36,929 nucleotides of DNA from Marinobacter sp. (GTDB lineage Bacteria; Pseudomonadota; Gammaproteobacteria; Pseudomonadales; Oleiphilaceae), in contig NZ_JACUUB010000024.1 in assembly GCF_014859525.1 (NCBI RefSeq), positions 1 to 36,929 of the forward strand. The letters run 5' to 3'. The number at the start of each line of letters is the position of its first letter. Position 1 is the first letter of the stretch. The notes beneath the pieces were generated by a model. That model was not told where the DNA came from. It worked only from the letters and a program-made list of their open reading frames with translations, and did no database searches. The translations under genes and the position numbers were made by a program. This document shows positions 1 through 7,323 of this stretch, piece by piece.

Positions 1-12
1 GGCCATGGTGGC

Positions 13-1422
13 CTAGGCTCTACTTTTGAATCCCGTTAAAAATGGGGGGATTACCCCCGGATACAGCCAGGCAATCAGCAAACTGACCAGGCTGGATGCC
101 AGCAAGGCGCCAAGGAACGGTGCCAGCGTTGGAATGCTGTTCGGAAAGCTCGCCGCCAGAGCCCCTGCGGTAAAGCTCCCCTGGCTCACCCAGCCGGGAA
201 GCACTGCACCAAGCAACCCGGCCAGGCCACCGGCCACCGCTGCCAGCGGCGACATACGGCGCCACAATCCCAGCAAGACCGGCACCACAATCGCCGCACA
301 CAGCAAGTCTGCAATCAGGAACAGCCGCAGTACTGAGAAGCCCTGCAGAGCCACCCAGATCACCGGCACCATCAGTATCACTGTCGCCCAGCGGGCAGCA
401 CGCACTGACAGGCCACGTCGACCGGAACTCGCCACCGCCATCGAAGCAATGGCGTTCTGCAAGGTATCGACACTGGAGGCCACCAGCGTCACCGCCAGAA
501 CCAGCGCCGGCAAAGCAAGCCAAGCCGGTGCGGCGGAGAGCAACGCGAAGAATGGAATGGGAGGCTGGCCCAGCGGTAATGCATGCATGGCCGCCAGCAT
601 CCCCAGGCCACCAATGGCCATCACCACCATGAACGTGCTGATGCCGCCCAACACCGCGCCGCGCCCAAGGGCACGGTCCGTTTCAGCAGCCCACACCCGC
701 TGCCAATACCCTTGATGAAACAGGTTGGCGGCGGTCACCGCAATTACCAGAGTGAGCGCCACAGACAGCGCGCTGCCAACCGGCACAGAAGGCATGACTG
801 CCTCCGATGGCATGGAGGGCAGCCAGTACCAGGCCACGCCACCCACAAGCAGCAACAAGGCCAACAACAACCAGGCCTGCCAGCGGTCAGTGGCCAGGCT
901 CGCCCGCAAACCACCGACAGAGGTATAGATCAGCGTGACCAGCGCCACACCGAGAATGACCAGTGCGGGCGGCACATCGGAAAGCAGCGCGGCAATGGCG
1001 CCGATCGCAGTGAGTTCCGCCGCCAGAAAACAGGCCATGTAGGCGACTGAAACCAACGACACCCAGCGTCGCACACCAGCGCCATAGCAAGCCTCGGCAA
1101 ACTCGCCGATACTCCGGCCGGCCGGTAGCCGCTTGCGGATGGCCGGGCCATAGAACCCCAGCACCAAAAATGGCAACGCGGAGCCGACCGCATAACCCGC
1201 CAGCGCCACAGGCCCTACAAACGCGCCGATTTCCGGTGGCGCAAAGAGAATCCACGCGCCCATACCGGAAGCGAGAAACGACAAGCCGATAGCTTGTGCA
1301 CTTTGGGAGTTTCGGGCGGTAACGTAATCATCCAGCAGACCGTCTGCTTGTCGTGCACGCAGACCAAGAACAGCAAAACCGAGGAGCGCCGCGCTGAGCA
1401 CGGCAACCGTTAGATAGAACAA
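13..1422 (-). CDS. Sodium:solute symporter (SSS family), TPP-riboswitch controlled
   Basis: This 469-residue protein is hydrophobic almost throughout, with about 12-13 predicted membrane helices, and fits the sodium:solute symporter family in length and overall look. Such proteins use the sodium gradient to import small solutes across the inner membrane. The start is a TTG at 1420-1422, nine bases after a GGAGG lying inside a TPP riboswitch. The riboswitch implies a thiamine-related substrate; SSS transporters under THI-box control have been named ThiV and proposed to carry the pyrimidine precursor HMP. The substrate here is therefore inferred from regulation, not from residues. The stop is TAG at 13-15; an ATG at 4-6 on the same strand could begin a next gene that leaves the window. 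ParA lies upstream on the same strand, but the riboswitch gap suggests a separate transcript. Confidence 0.85.
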   Translation of the reverse strand: MFYLTVAVLSAALLGFAVLGLRARQADGLLDDYVTARNSQSAQAIGLSFLASGMGAWILFAPPEIGAFVGPVALAGYAVGSALPFLVLGFYGPAIRKRLPAGRSIGEFAEACYGAGVRRWVSLVSVAYMACFLAAELTAIGAIAALLSDVPPALVILGVALVTLIYTSVGGLRASLATDRWQAWLLLALLLLVGGVAWYWLPSMPSEAVMPSVPVGSALSVALTLVIAVTAANLFHQGYWQRVWAAETDRALGRGAVLGGISTFMVVMAIGGLGMLAAMHALPLGQPPIPFFALLSAAPAWLALPALVLAVTLVASSVDTLQNAIASMAVASSGRRGLSVRAARWATVILMVPVIWVALQGFSVLRLFLIADLLCAAIVVPVLLGLWRRMSPLAAVAGGLAGLLGAVLPGWVSQGSFTAGALAASFPNSIPTLAPFLGALLASSLVSLLIAWLYPGVIPPFLTGFKSRA

Positions 1423-1424
1423 GT

Positions 1425-1496
1425 CGCACTTCCTCCGCCGGTATTAACCGGATCAGGTTCCAGGGTCGACGCTTGGCCCTCTCAGGCCCAGTCGCG
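1425..1496 (-). promoter_or_regulatory. TPP riboswitch (THI element)
   Basis: Read on the minus strand, the segment has the thiamine pyrophosphate aptamer signatures in order: CTGAGA (1480-1485), ACCC, GAACCTGATC (1451-1460), a CCGG...CCGG helix around TTAATA, and GCGGAGGAAGT. Short P1 strands (CGC-ACT with AGTGCG) close the fold. The final GGAGG (1432-1436) is also the Shine-Dalgarno sequence of the symporter, so ligand binding would block translation directly; no separate expression platform is needed. The segment between the P2 strand GGG and CTGAGA is a single base, so the usual P3 hairpin has no room. That makes this a short or degenerate variant. Confidence 0.88.
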
Positions 1497-1541
1497 ATGT
1501 ATAGTAGCGCGAAAGAGCGGAAAATGGCGCCGGCAGAAACC

Positions 1542-2288
1542 TCAAGCACCGATATCCTTGCGAATGCTTTGCCACATCTTACGGTAGACTTCCGCCGCCG
1601 GGCTGCTGGGTGCCAGCAGCTCAAGCGGCAAGCCCTCTTCACCCATCCGCTCGACCACGCTGGCGTAAGGGATCGCCACAGCCATAGGGTTACCCAACAA
1701 TTCAGGACCTCGCGCCATAAGCTCCTTGTGCAGGTTTTTCCGACGGTCGACCATGGAAAAGAAAGGATGAAGCTTTTTGGCGCCCAGCTTCTTATTCTTC
1801 ACAAACTCCAATAACTGATTCCAGCTGTTCAGTGACAACCAGGTTGGCATCACGGGCACATAGACGTGATCGGCAATGTCCAGAACCTGCTCGGTTAACC
1901 GCGAGAGTGTGGGCGGACAATCCAGAACAACCAGGCTGGTATCCTCAGAGAGCGGAGCCAATACTTGCTTGAGCACATTCGCATCCTGCTCATGCTCCAG
2001 CTTGATATCAAAATTCCGGAAGCTGCTGTGCGCAGGGATAAAATCCAGCCCCGGGAAGACATCTTCGTGGATAAACTCGGAGAGCGGGGATTTGCCTTCC
2101 AATAGCTTAGAAAGCTTGCGACCCTTAATGCGTTCAGCCCCGGCCAGGTAAAAACTGGCTGCACCCTGTGGATCGAGATCCCACAACAAGGTCGCCCGAT
2201 TGTGCTGGCTGGCCAGGTAAGCAATATTAACCGCCGCGGCGGTTTTACCAACACCGCCTTTGGGACTGTAGAGCGCAATAATTCTCAT
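1542..2288 (-). CDS. ParA-family ATPase, orphan
   Basis: A 248-residue P-loop ATPase of the ParA/MinD/Soj group. The Walker A motif KGGVGKT lies at about residues 10-16, DLDPQG follows at about 37-42, and LVVLDCPP is the Walker B-like segment. These proteins bind ATP, dimerise and move cargo (DNA, or protein clusters) over the nucleoid. I chose the ATG at 2288 because GGAG precedes it at good spacing; an in-frame ATG six codons upstream (2306) has no such site. No parB, parS-like repeat or chemotaxis cargo gene is nearby, so its cargo is unknown. It is transcribed in the same direction as the riboswitch-controlled symporter downstream. Confidence 0.85.
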   Translation of the reverse strand: MRIIALYSPKGGVGKTAAAVNIAYLASQHNRATLLWDLDPQGAASFYLAGAERIKGRKLSKLLEGKSPLSEFIHEDVFPGLDFIPAHSSFRNFDIKLEHEQDANVLKQVLAPLSEDTSLVVLDCPPTLSRLTEQVLDIADHVYVPVMPTWLSLNSWNQLLEFVKNKKLGAKKLHPFFSMVDRRKNLHKELMARGPELLGNPMAVAIPYASVVERMGEEGLPLELLAPSSPAAEVYRKMWQSIRKDIGA

Positions 2289-2403
2289 AACTCCGGCTCC
2301 TGCCATGTTCCATATACCGAAACACTATAGGCTATCAGGCCGCAGTTGGAGTTCTATGAAGCTTTTGTGACAAAGCGGAGGAAGGACTTTCGTAACACCA
2401 CGC

Positions 2404-2559
2404 TCACGCGGCCTTGCGAAAATCCTCCATCCTTACAGTCTTGTCCCGCTTGCGCTTGTATTTGCTTTTGTCCTCAACCACTCGCATCTGGTATTTCGGC
2501 GTTCTCAGTTCTCGCTGCACAGCGCTATGCTGCGTGGCTTTCGCCTGTTTTCTGGCCAT
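2404..2559 (-). CDS. Small basic protein, possible ArfA-like ribosome-rescue factor
   Basis: This 51-codon ORF starts ATG at 2559 and stops TGA at 2404. It has a good ribosome site (GAGAGGAG, about 8 bases before the ATG) and a TATAAT -10 box at 2599-2604. The protein begins MARKQAKATQHSAV and is rich in Lys/Arg. Its middle, RELRTPKYQMRV followed by KSKYKRKRDK, lines up by eye with ArfA, which has A-x-x-x-LL-x-D-P-L-F-R-x-RV and then KGKGSYMRKGK. ArfA recruits release factor 2 to ribosomes stalled on non-stop mRNA. The match is short and lacks the exact KGKGS run, so the assignment is tentative. That it is a translated gene is better supported than its function. Confidence 0.5.
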   Translation of the reverse strand: MARKQAKATQHSAVQRELRTPKYQMRVVEDKSKYKRKRDKTVRMEDFRKAA

Positions 2560-2598
2560 CTCGGTTTCTCCTCTCTTGGCCGACTTTGCAATCCATCT

Positions 2599-2604
2599 AT
2601 TATA
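2599..2604 (-). promoter_or_regulatory. -10 box for the small basic ORF
   Basis: The minus strand reads TGTTATAATAGATGG here, a perfect TATAAT. No consensus -35 stands out upstream (TTGGTT is only 13 bases away; CTCTTG has a 16-base spacer). The transcript would have a leader of about 33 bases before the ATG at 2559. Confidence 0.5.
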
Positions 2605-2647
2605 ACACGCCCCAAAAAACCAAGAGCGTAAGCAATAACAACCAAAG

Positions 2648-2674
2648 CTGGCGACCCTGAGCCAGGGCCGCCAG
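2648..2674 (-). terminator. Hairpin terminator of the acylase gene
   Basis: The arms CTGGCGACCCTG and CAGGGCCGCCAG pair over 12 positions with one A/C mismatch around an AGC loop. On the minus strand the hairpin begins 7 bases after the acylase stop and is followed by a T-rich run (CTTTGGTTGTTATTG), as expected for an intrinsic terminator separating the acylase from the small gene's promoter. Confidence 0.6.
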
Positions 2675-2680
2675 TGTAAA

Positions 2681-5176
2681 TTACTCCTGTAGAGTAATCG
2701 TCTCTATCACCGCATCTGCGATGTCCCCTTCGTTAAACAACATCGGTCGCCACTGAAGATTACTGTATAGCTCTGTCTGATCTTTGAAATTCTCACTCTG
2801 CGGGTCGTGCCCCTGACTGTAGCTCAGGAACATTTCAGCTTTTGGACCATTCTCTGTGTACTCCAGAGCCATAACGAAGCTGGAACCATAGTTTATCCGA
2901 TAAGCCAGCTCCTCAGTGCCGTCGCCATTTTCATCCAGTGCGAATAGGGGGCTACCCTCCACCGGCCTGCCGGTCAGAGTATTGGCAAGATCGGATGTGC
3001 TTCTGGAACTGGCTTTGGTTTCCGCCATGTTGAACGCACCTTCGAAGGAGTAGCCACCAGAGATGGCAATCGGCTGTTCGCCTTCGGCTTTGAGAACATA
3101 CTGAACATCGCCCAGCGGAGCATCCAATGCAATACCGGCTTTGTTAAGCCTGTCTGCGGCTGCCGCCAAAGCCTGCAGTACCGGATCAATCTCTGCATTG
3201 GCTGTGTCTATAGGTGCCAGACCGGAGGGCGTAGTGACAGGCTCCGCAGGATCAAACGCTGTGGCAAACAACTCATCGGAAAGCTCCCGGTGGCGAGACA
3301 CTCGGAACGCCGCCAGAAACTCACGCATCAGGTGTGCGCCGTTACTGTCGGTATTGTAGCGACCGTCCCAGTTGAACAGCGTTTGACACGCAGCTTTCAG
3401 GTCAAAAGATTCGCCTTCATATTCCACGGTAGAATACGTCGTACAACGACTGGTCAATTGATTCTTCCACTCTCCGCCGAACAGTGAGCCGTTTTGGGTC
3501 ATCACGGTTTTGAGCTCTTCCAGAGAAAAGCGGCGATCAACGCCAGCCAACCCGGAATTGCTGTTGTCAGAAATCAACTGGGCGTTGTAACGGGTGCGAG
3601 TGCTGCGGATCGTTCCCTCAGGACCGTAGATGATACTGAAACCTTCCAGAGGCTGCTCAAGGTTGGAAAGCCAATGACTGCTGTTGGCGTTAAAGACATA
3701 ATCACGACGTGTCTGTTGTGGCGCTTTAGCGAATGGCACAACGCCCGGTGTTTTGGTTTCGCCTGTGTCTATCCACTCATACCTGGCATCATCACCCGGC
3801 AATAGGACGCTTCCCGCGCCATCCTGCCAGATTGGTTCCAGTAAGGGCGACAGCGAAGCCTGACGCCAGTACCCCTCTGCCATCAGCCCGAGGTTCGGAA
3901 CCTGGGTGCCATCAATGAAGCTGGCGGTACCCTCTTTATCGATCATCAGGGTATTGACCCAGGGAATACCCTGATGCTCTTCAAAGGCGCTGAAGAAGGC
4001 CTCTCGACTCTCTGCTCTGCCCATCGCAAGCCACTGATCCACCATCCGGATGTTGCCGGCATTGGCATCCCGGAATGCGATGGCTGTGTTAGCAGTCCAG
4101 CCTAACGCTGGCGAGAGAGACGCCAGATTAACAACAGGCCCGTAGTGACTGAAGTAGACCGGCTGGCTGTAATCGGCGAGACTTCCGTCAGCCTGTTTAA
4201 CCTGTATCTGCACCGTTTTTCTCGTCATGTCGCGGACTTCTGCGGTCTGACCATCTGGAGAATATTTGTAACGGGTTGGGTCAGAGGTATCCAGTTCCAG
4301 TTGGTAAAAGGTAAATCGCTTGGACTGCGATACCGTGTGTGTCCACCCAAGATTCCGATTAAACCCGACTAAAACCGCTGGCACACCGATCATCGCCACG
4401 CCGTTGATATCCAGCTCACCGGGAATAGTCAGATGGTTCTGGTAAAACCGCAGCTCGCCGTCCCAGGGGAAGTGGGGGTTCCCTAACAGCAAGCTTTTGG
4501 TACCTTCCTCGACCTTGTCCTCGCCCAGTGCCCAGCCATTGCTACCGATGCCTTCGGAGGTGAACACCTTGGCCGCGTCCAGTTCTAGGTCAAAAGCTGC
4601 CATAGTTGCAGTTGGTGGCTGTGCTGCGGCAATTGCACTGATAAAGTTCCGCGCGCTGGCCAAACCCGCCAGGTCAAGATGGTAAGCCAGCAAGTCCTCG
4701 GCGGTAATGGGTTCGACCCACTCGGCGCCCCGGCAAGGCGACGGATAATCCATCGGTCCCGCTCGGTCATCCAGTGAGCGGTTGAATCCGGCCGCGTAGC
4801 CTTTTAAAAGCTCGCTCGACGTTGGCGACAGTTCGCTGAATAATTCCGCGGCCTGTGCCGGATAATCCAAAGCCTTATAGCCTACGTCCGTGAGTATGTT
4901 CGTGCTCCGATCGCCGGGCCCGAAATAACGGGATTTTTGAGACTTCAGTTTCACCAACTGCTCGGAGAGCGTACATAGATTATTTCTGGCATGGTCGTAT
5001 CCCGCACCGTAACCTAATGAACCGTAGTCATTGGCAATGATGTGCGGAACTCCAAATTCGGTGTAACGTATATCAACCTGATATTTCGAAGTTTGCTCCG
5101 AACTTGACCCGCCGCTACAGCCGGCCAGAAGTATGGGGGTCATAACTGAAAAAGTGATGATTGAGCGCATACCCAT
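2681..5176 (-). CDS. Penicillin acylase family lipoprotein, AHL/aculeacin acylase-like
   Basis: An 831-residue Ntn-hydrolase precursor of the penicillin amidase family (S45), closest in pattern to PvdQ/aculeacin-type acylases (FGVPHI, then GYGAGYDHARNNLC and KSRYFG). The family cleaves the amide bond of acylated substrates such as acyl-homoserine lactones or lipopeptides, and matures by autocleavage at a beta-subunit N-terminal Ser. That residue is Ser212 in GSNGWALG, followed by LLLGNPHFPW. The N-terminus is a lipoprotein signal with lipobox LAGC (Cys20), so the enzyme is probably membrane-anchored in the envelope, whereas PvdQ is soluble periplasmic. The start at 5176 follows AGAGGAA; a second ATG lies two codons in. 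A terminator follows. It is divergent from a membrane AraC regulator, its likely controller. The substrate cannot be read from sequence. Confidence 0.85.
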   Translation of the reverse strand: MGMRSIITFSVMTPILLAGCSGGSSSEQTSKYQVDIRYTEFGVPHIIANDYGSLGYGAGYDHARNNLCTLSEQLVKLKSQKSRYFGPGDRSTNILTDVGYKALDYPAQAAELFSELSPTSSELLKGYAAGFNRSLDDRAGPMDYPSPCRGAEWVEPITAEDLLAYHLDLAGLASARNFISAIAAAQPPTATMAAFDLELDAAKVFTSEGIGSNGWALGEDKVEEGTKSLLLGNPHFPWDGELRFYQNHLTIPGELDINGVAMIGVPAVLVGFNRNLGWTHTVSQSKRFTFYQLELDTSDPTRYKYSPDGQTAEVRDMTRKTVQIQVKQADGSLADYSQPVYFSHYGPVVNLASLSPALGWTANTAIAFRDANAGNIRMVDQWLAMGRAESREAFFSAFEEHQGIPWVNTLMIDKEGTASFIDGTQVPNLGLMAEGYWRQASLSPLLEPIWQDGAGSVLLPGDDARYEWIDTGETKTPGVVPFAKAPQQTRRDYVFNANSSHWLSNLEQPLEGFSIIYGPEGTIRSTRTRYNAQLISDNSNSGLAGVDRRFSLEELKTVMTQNGSLFGGEWKNQLTSRCTTYSTVEYEGESFDLKAACQTLFNWDGRYNTDSNGAHLMREFLAAFRVSRHRELSDELFATAFDPAEPVTTPSGLAPIDTANAEIDPVLQALAAAADRLNKAGIALDAPLGDVQYVLKAEGEQPIAISGGYSFEGAFNMAETKASSRSTSDLANTLTGRPVEGSPLFALDENGDGTEELAYRINYGSSFVMALEYTENGPKAEMFLSYSQGHDPQSENFKDQTELYSNLQWRPMLFNEGDIADAVIETITLQE

Positions 5177-5304
5177 GCAAGGTTCCTCTTCTTTGTCGTT
5201 GTGCTTTTGGAACCTTTATTACAGCAAGCAGGATGATGTGAATCGTCCTTGGCGATAGAACCGAACGTATTTTTAATAAAACCTATAAAACAATAAGTTA
5301 AAGG

Positions 5305-5325
5305 TTCGAACAGATCGATTCGAAC
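5305..5325 (+). promoter_or_regulatory. Direct repeat TTCGAAC x2, candidate regulator site
   Basis: TTCGAAC occurs at 5305-5311 and again at 5319-5325, a 14-base period, in the gap between the divergent acylase and AraC-type genes and just before the latter's ribosome site. AraC-type proteins commonly bind tandem direct repeats. The role is inferred only from position and repetition. Confidence 0.3.
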
Positions 5326-5336
5326 TTGGAGAAGCG

Positions 5337-6479
5337 ATGAATTACTGGGTGGGTACTGTTGCGCTGGTTTGTCTGTGTATCGGCGTCATTCTGTTTTTTG
5401 CCAGCCTGAGCTGGTTTGTGAACAGGCAAAATGACAGGCTTCCGATGGCGTACCTACTCGCACTCGTCTGCCTTGTGGTGCTTCAATCCCTGGAGTTTGT
5501 TTACCAGGCAAGTGATTGGATGGCACGCTTCCCGTTCTTTTTAAAGCTGGTCGATCCCCTGATCGTAATGATTCCGTTCACGATCTATGGCTATATTCGG
5601 GCAATCCAGGGTGAGAATGCTTTGAATCGACCCAAGATGTGGTGGTTTCACGCTGCCCCCATGATTCTTGTGACCATGCTCGCCGTCCCGTTCTGGGGTA
5701 TGCCCGGTGAGCTCAAGGTCCACTGGATGCTTCAAGGCAGGATCGCCGAATCTCTTTGGCAACCGCTCGCCTTGCATGGCAACTCCTACCTGGCTGTTAT
5801 CGCTACAGCCAGCTTGTTCTATTGGTGGTTGCAGCGCCGAAAGGGAGTAAGCACCCGAAAACCAGCCATTCGAAATTGGGTTGGTCACTTCCAGCTAATA
5901 CAACTCATTATTGCTGGCAGCATGGCGACCAGAATTGTCGTTTATCATGTTTTTGGCGAGGGTTTTTCCGTTGCTTATGTATTAGCGCCTACCACGGCTT
6001 ACCTTACCTATCTTTTGCTTACACATGCGCACCCGCCCACCCATGTTGCCCAAACAACGAGGTCTCCAAGCACACCAAGATCATTGACGGATGTGAATAA
6101 CCAGCCCGCAGCCGACAGTGTCGATCTTGCCCTGTTTGACCATCTCACTCAGAGCATGGAGCAGGGGTTATTCAAAGACAACAACCTGACACTGAGAACC
6201 CTTGCTGATGTCTGTGGAACGACTACGCACCAAGCATCCGCTGCGATCAATCAATGCTATGGTTCTAATTTTTATGATTGGGTCAACCAATACCGCATCG
6301 AAGAGGCCTGCAATGCCCTTCGCCACACCAGCGAGGGGGTATCCCGTATATGCTATGCCGTAGGATTTAATTCGAAATCGACCTTTAACACAGCCTTTCG
6401 AAAACAAGTAGGGTGTACGCCCACGGAGTATCGAAAAAAGAATAAGGCTGCACTAAATTCAGGGTCATTGCCTCAGTGA
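5337..6479 (+). CDS. AraC-family regulator with N-terminal membrane domain
   Basis: A 380-residue protein. The first 230 residues or so contain about seven hydrophobic segments (for example VALVCLCIGVILFF, LALVCLVVLQSL, MILVTMLAVPFW, TTAYLTYLLL). A hydrophilic linker follows, then an AraC/XylS-type double helix-turn-helix at about 280-375 (LTLRTLADVCGTTTHQASAAIN, then VSRICYAVGFNSKSTFNTAFRK and CTPTEYRKK). The arrangement suggests a membrane sensor that binds DNA directly. GGAG lies eight bases before the ATG. It is divergent from the acylase gene 160 bases away and may control it, perhaps responding to an acylated or membrane-soluble molecule; this is inference from position. Confidence 0.85.
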   Translation: MNYWVGTVALVCLCIGVILFFASLSWFVNRQNDRLPMAYLLALVCLVVLQSLEFVYQASDWMARFPFFLKLVDPLIVMIPFTIYGYIRAIQGENALNRPKMWWFHAAPMILVTMLAVPFWGMPGELKVHWMLQGRIAESLWQPLALHGNSYLAVIATASLFYWWLQRRKGVSTRKPAIRNWVGHFQLIQLIIAGSMATRIVVYHVFGEGFSVAYVLAPTTAYLTYLLLTHAHPPTHVAQTTRSPSTPRSLTDVNNQPAADSVDLALFDHLTQSMEQGLFKDNNLTLRTLADVCGTTTHQASAAINQCYGSNFYDWVNQYRIEEACNALRHTSEGVSRICYAVGFNSKSTFNTAFRKQVGCTPTEYRKKNKAALNSGSLPQ

Positions 6480-6782
6480 CAAAAGCAATAGCAACCACTG
6501 ACTGACACCCGGATAATGTTCAAGAGACAACACAAATCCTTGCCTTCGTGCCGCACACTTCAAGCGGCAGTATTCCGAGGCGTCATCCAGGCGCCACCGC
6601 TCCGGGTTGTGGTGTTGGCGAAGTGCTCGCTATAGCCCCTAGCATAAAAGCAATCGTCAGTGAGGGACGCGAAAAAGCCGTTATTGAAGAAGTCGCCGCT
6701 TTGGTGGAAAGAGCTGTGCCTGAGGATCAACGCAATGCCACTCTTGTACGCTGAATTCCAATGGGCGCTTTCCGAAACACGA
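6480..6782 (+). other. Gap between convergent genes, no convincing gene
   Basis: About 300 bases between the AraC-type gene (plus) and the DUF4124 gene (minus). A GTG-initiated 68-codon frame at 6548-6754 (plus) and a longer minus frame at 6560-6865 exist. Neither has a ribosome site, a recognisable domain or conserved-looking composition. The plus frame ends in a helical-looking stretch (KAVIEEVAALVERAV) that could be gene debris. I see no terminator hairpin after the AraC-type gene. Confidence 0.4.
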
Positions 6783-7217
6783 CTAATTGAGTACGCATTC
6801 CCGGCTATAGGACTGACTGAGCTCGCGCCGCTGTTGCCGAAGGTTGTTGCCCCGATCATTGCCATAACCGGCCCTCAATCTGGCCTGAAGCTGATCCAGT
6901 TGCTGACGATACTTCTGGCACTGCTTATCACGGGCGTCTTGCGCCCGCTCAGCCTTTGCATAGCGAGCCTTACTGTTTGGAGCGAGAAGCTTATCCAGCT
7001 CCTTTCGATGATGACTGACTCGATCAGCCTGGCGAATATTCTCATTCATCGGCACCGTCGCAGGGGGCCGCACTGGCACTTGCGAGTGTGCTTCCAATAC
7101 CGGTGGTATATCGGAGAAATGGATGGAGCCATTGGCATCAATCCAACGGTAAACCTGAGCCTGAACTGCACTGGAAAACAACACGCATAGTAGAGGAAGG
7201 GCCATAATCCTTGGCAT
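6783..7217 (-). CDS. DUF4124 domain-containing periplasmic protein
   Basis: A 144-residue protein with a signal peptide (MALPLLCVLFSSAVQAQ, likely cleaved after VQA) followed by the DUF4124 signature YRWIDANGSIHFSDIPP. This small domain is common in envelope proteins of gammaproteobacteria; its molecular role is not known to me. The rest is charged and Gln/Arg-rich, with a probable coiled coil (QCQKYRQQLDQLQARLR). Two starts are possible, ATG 7217 (AGGA at long spacing) and ATG 7205 (very close AAGG). It lies downstream of glcF on the same strand, beyond a probable terminator, so it is probably not part of the glycolate operon. Confidence 0.8.
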   Translation of the reverse strand: MPRIMALPLLCVLFSSAVQAQVYRWIDANGSIHFSDIPPVLEAHSQVPVRPPATVPMNENIRQADRVSHHRKELDKLLAPNSKARYAKAERAQDARDKQCQKYRQQLDQLQARLRAGYGNDRGNNLRQQRRELSQSYSRECVLN

Positions 7218-7258
7218 ATATAATCACATCCTGTGAGACCGGGTTTTATCCTGAACGC

Positions 7259-7275
7259 CCGGCAACGGTTGCCGG
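7259..7275. repeat. Inverted repeat between glcF and DUF4124 gene
   Basis: CCGGCAAC and GTTGCCGG form a perfect 8-base palindrome around one G. No T-run follows on either strand, so it is not a standard terminator. It could be an operator for the DUF4124 gene, whose start is about 42 bases away. Confidence 0.35.
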
Positions 7276-7292
7276 CATCAGACTCAATTCTA

Positions 7293-7315
7293 TAAAAAAC
7301 AGAGGCACCCTGTTG
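7293..7315 (-). terminator. Probable intrinsic terminator of glcDEF
   Basis: On the minus strand, ACAGG-GTGC-C(T)CTGT followed immediately by TTTTTTATAG forms a small hairpin with one bulge and a run of six T, 9-30 bases after the glcF stop codon. The stem is short, but the U-tract is good. Confidence 0.5.
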
Positions 7316-7323
7316 GGACCGGT

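Noticed and set aside
6548..6754. 68-codon plus-strand ORF between the AraC-type and DUF4124 genes
   Set aside because: GTG start with no ribosome site, no recognisable domain, and competing minus-strand frames over the same bases; at most gene debris.
7259..7275. Terminator at the CCGGCAAC/GTTGCCGG palindrome
   Set aside because: No T-run follows on either strand; the nearby smaller hairpin with six T (7293-7315) is the better glcF terminator.
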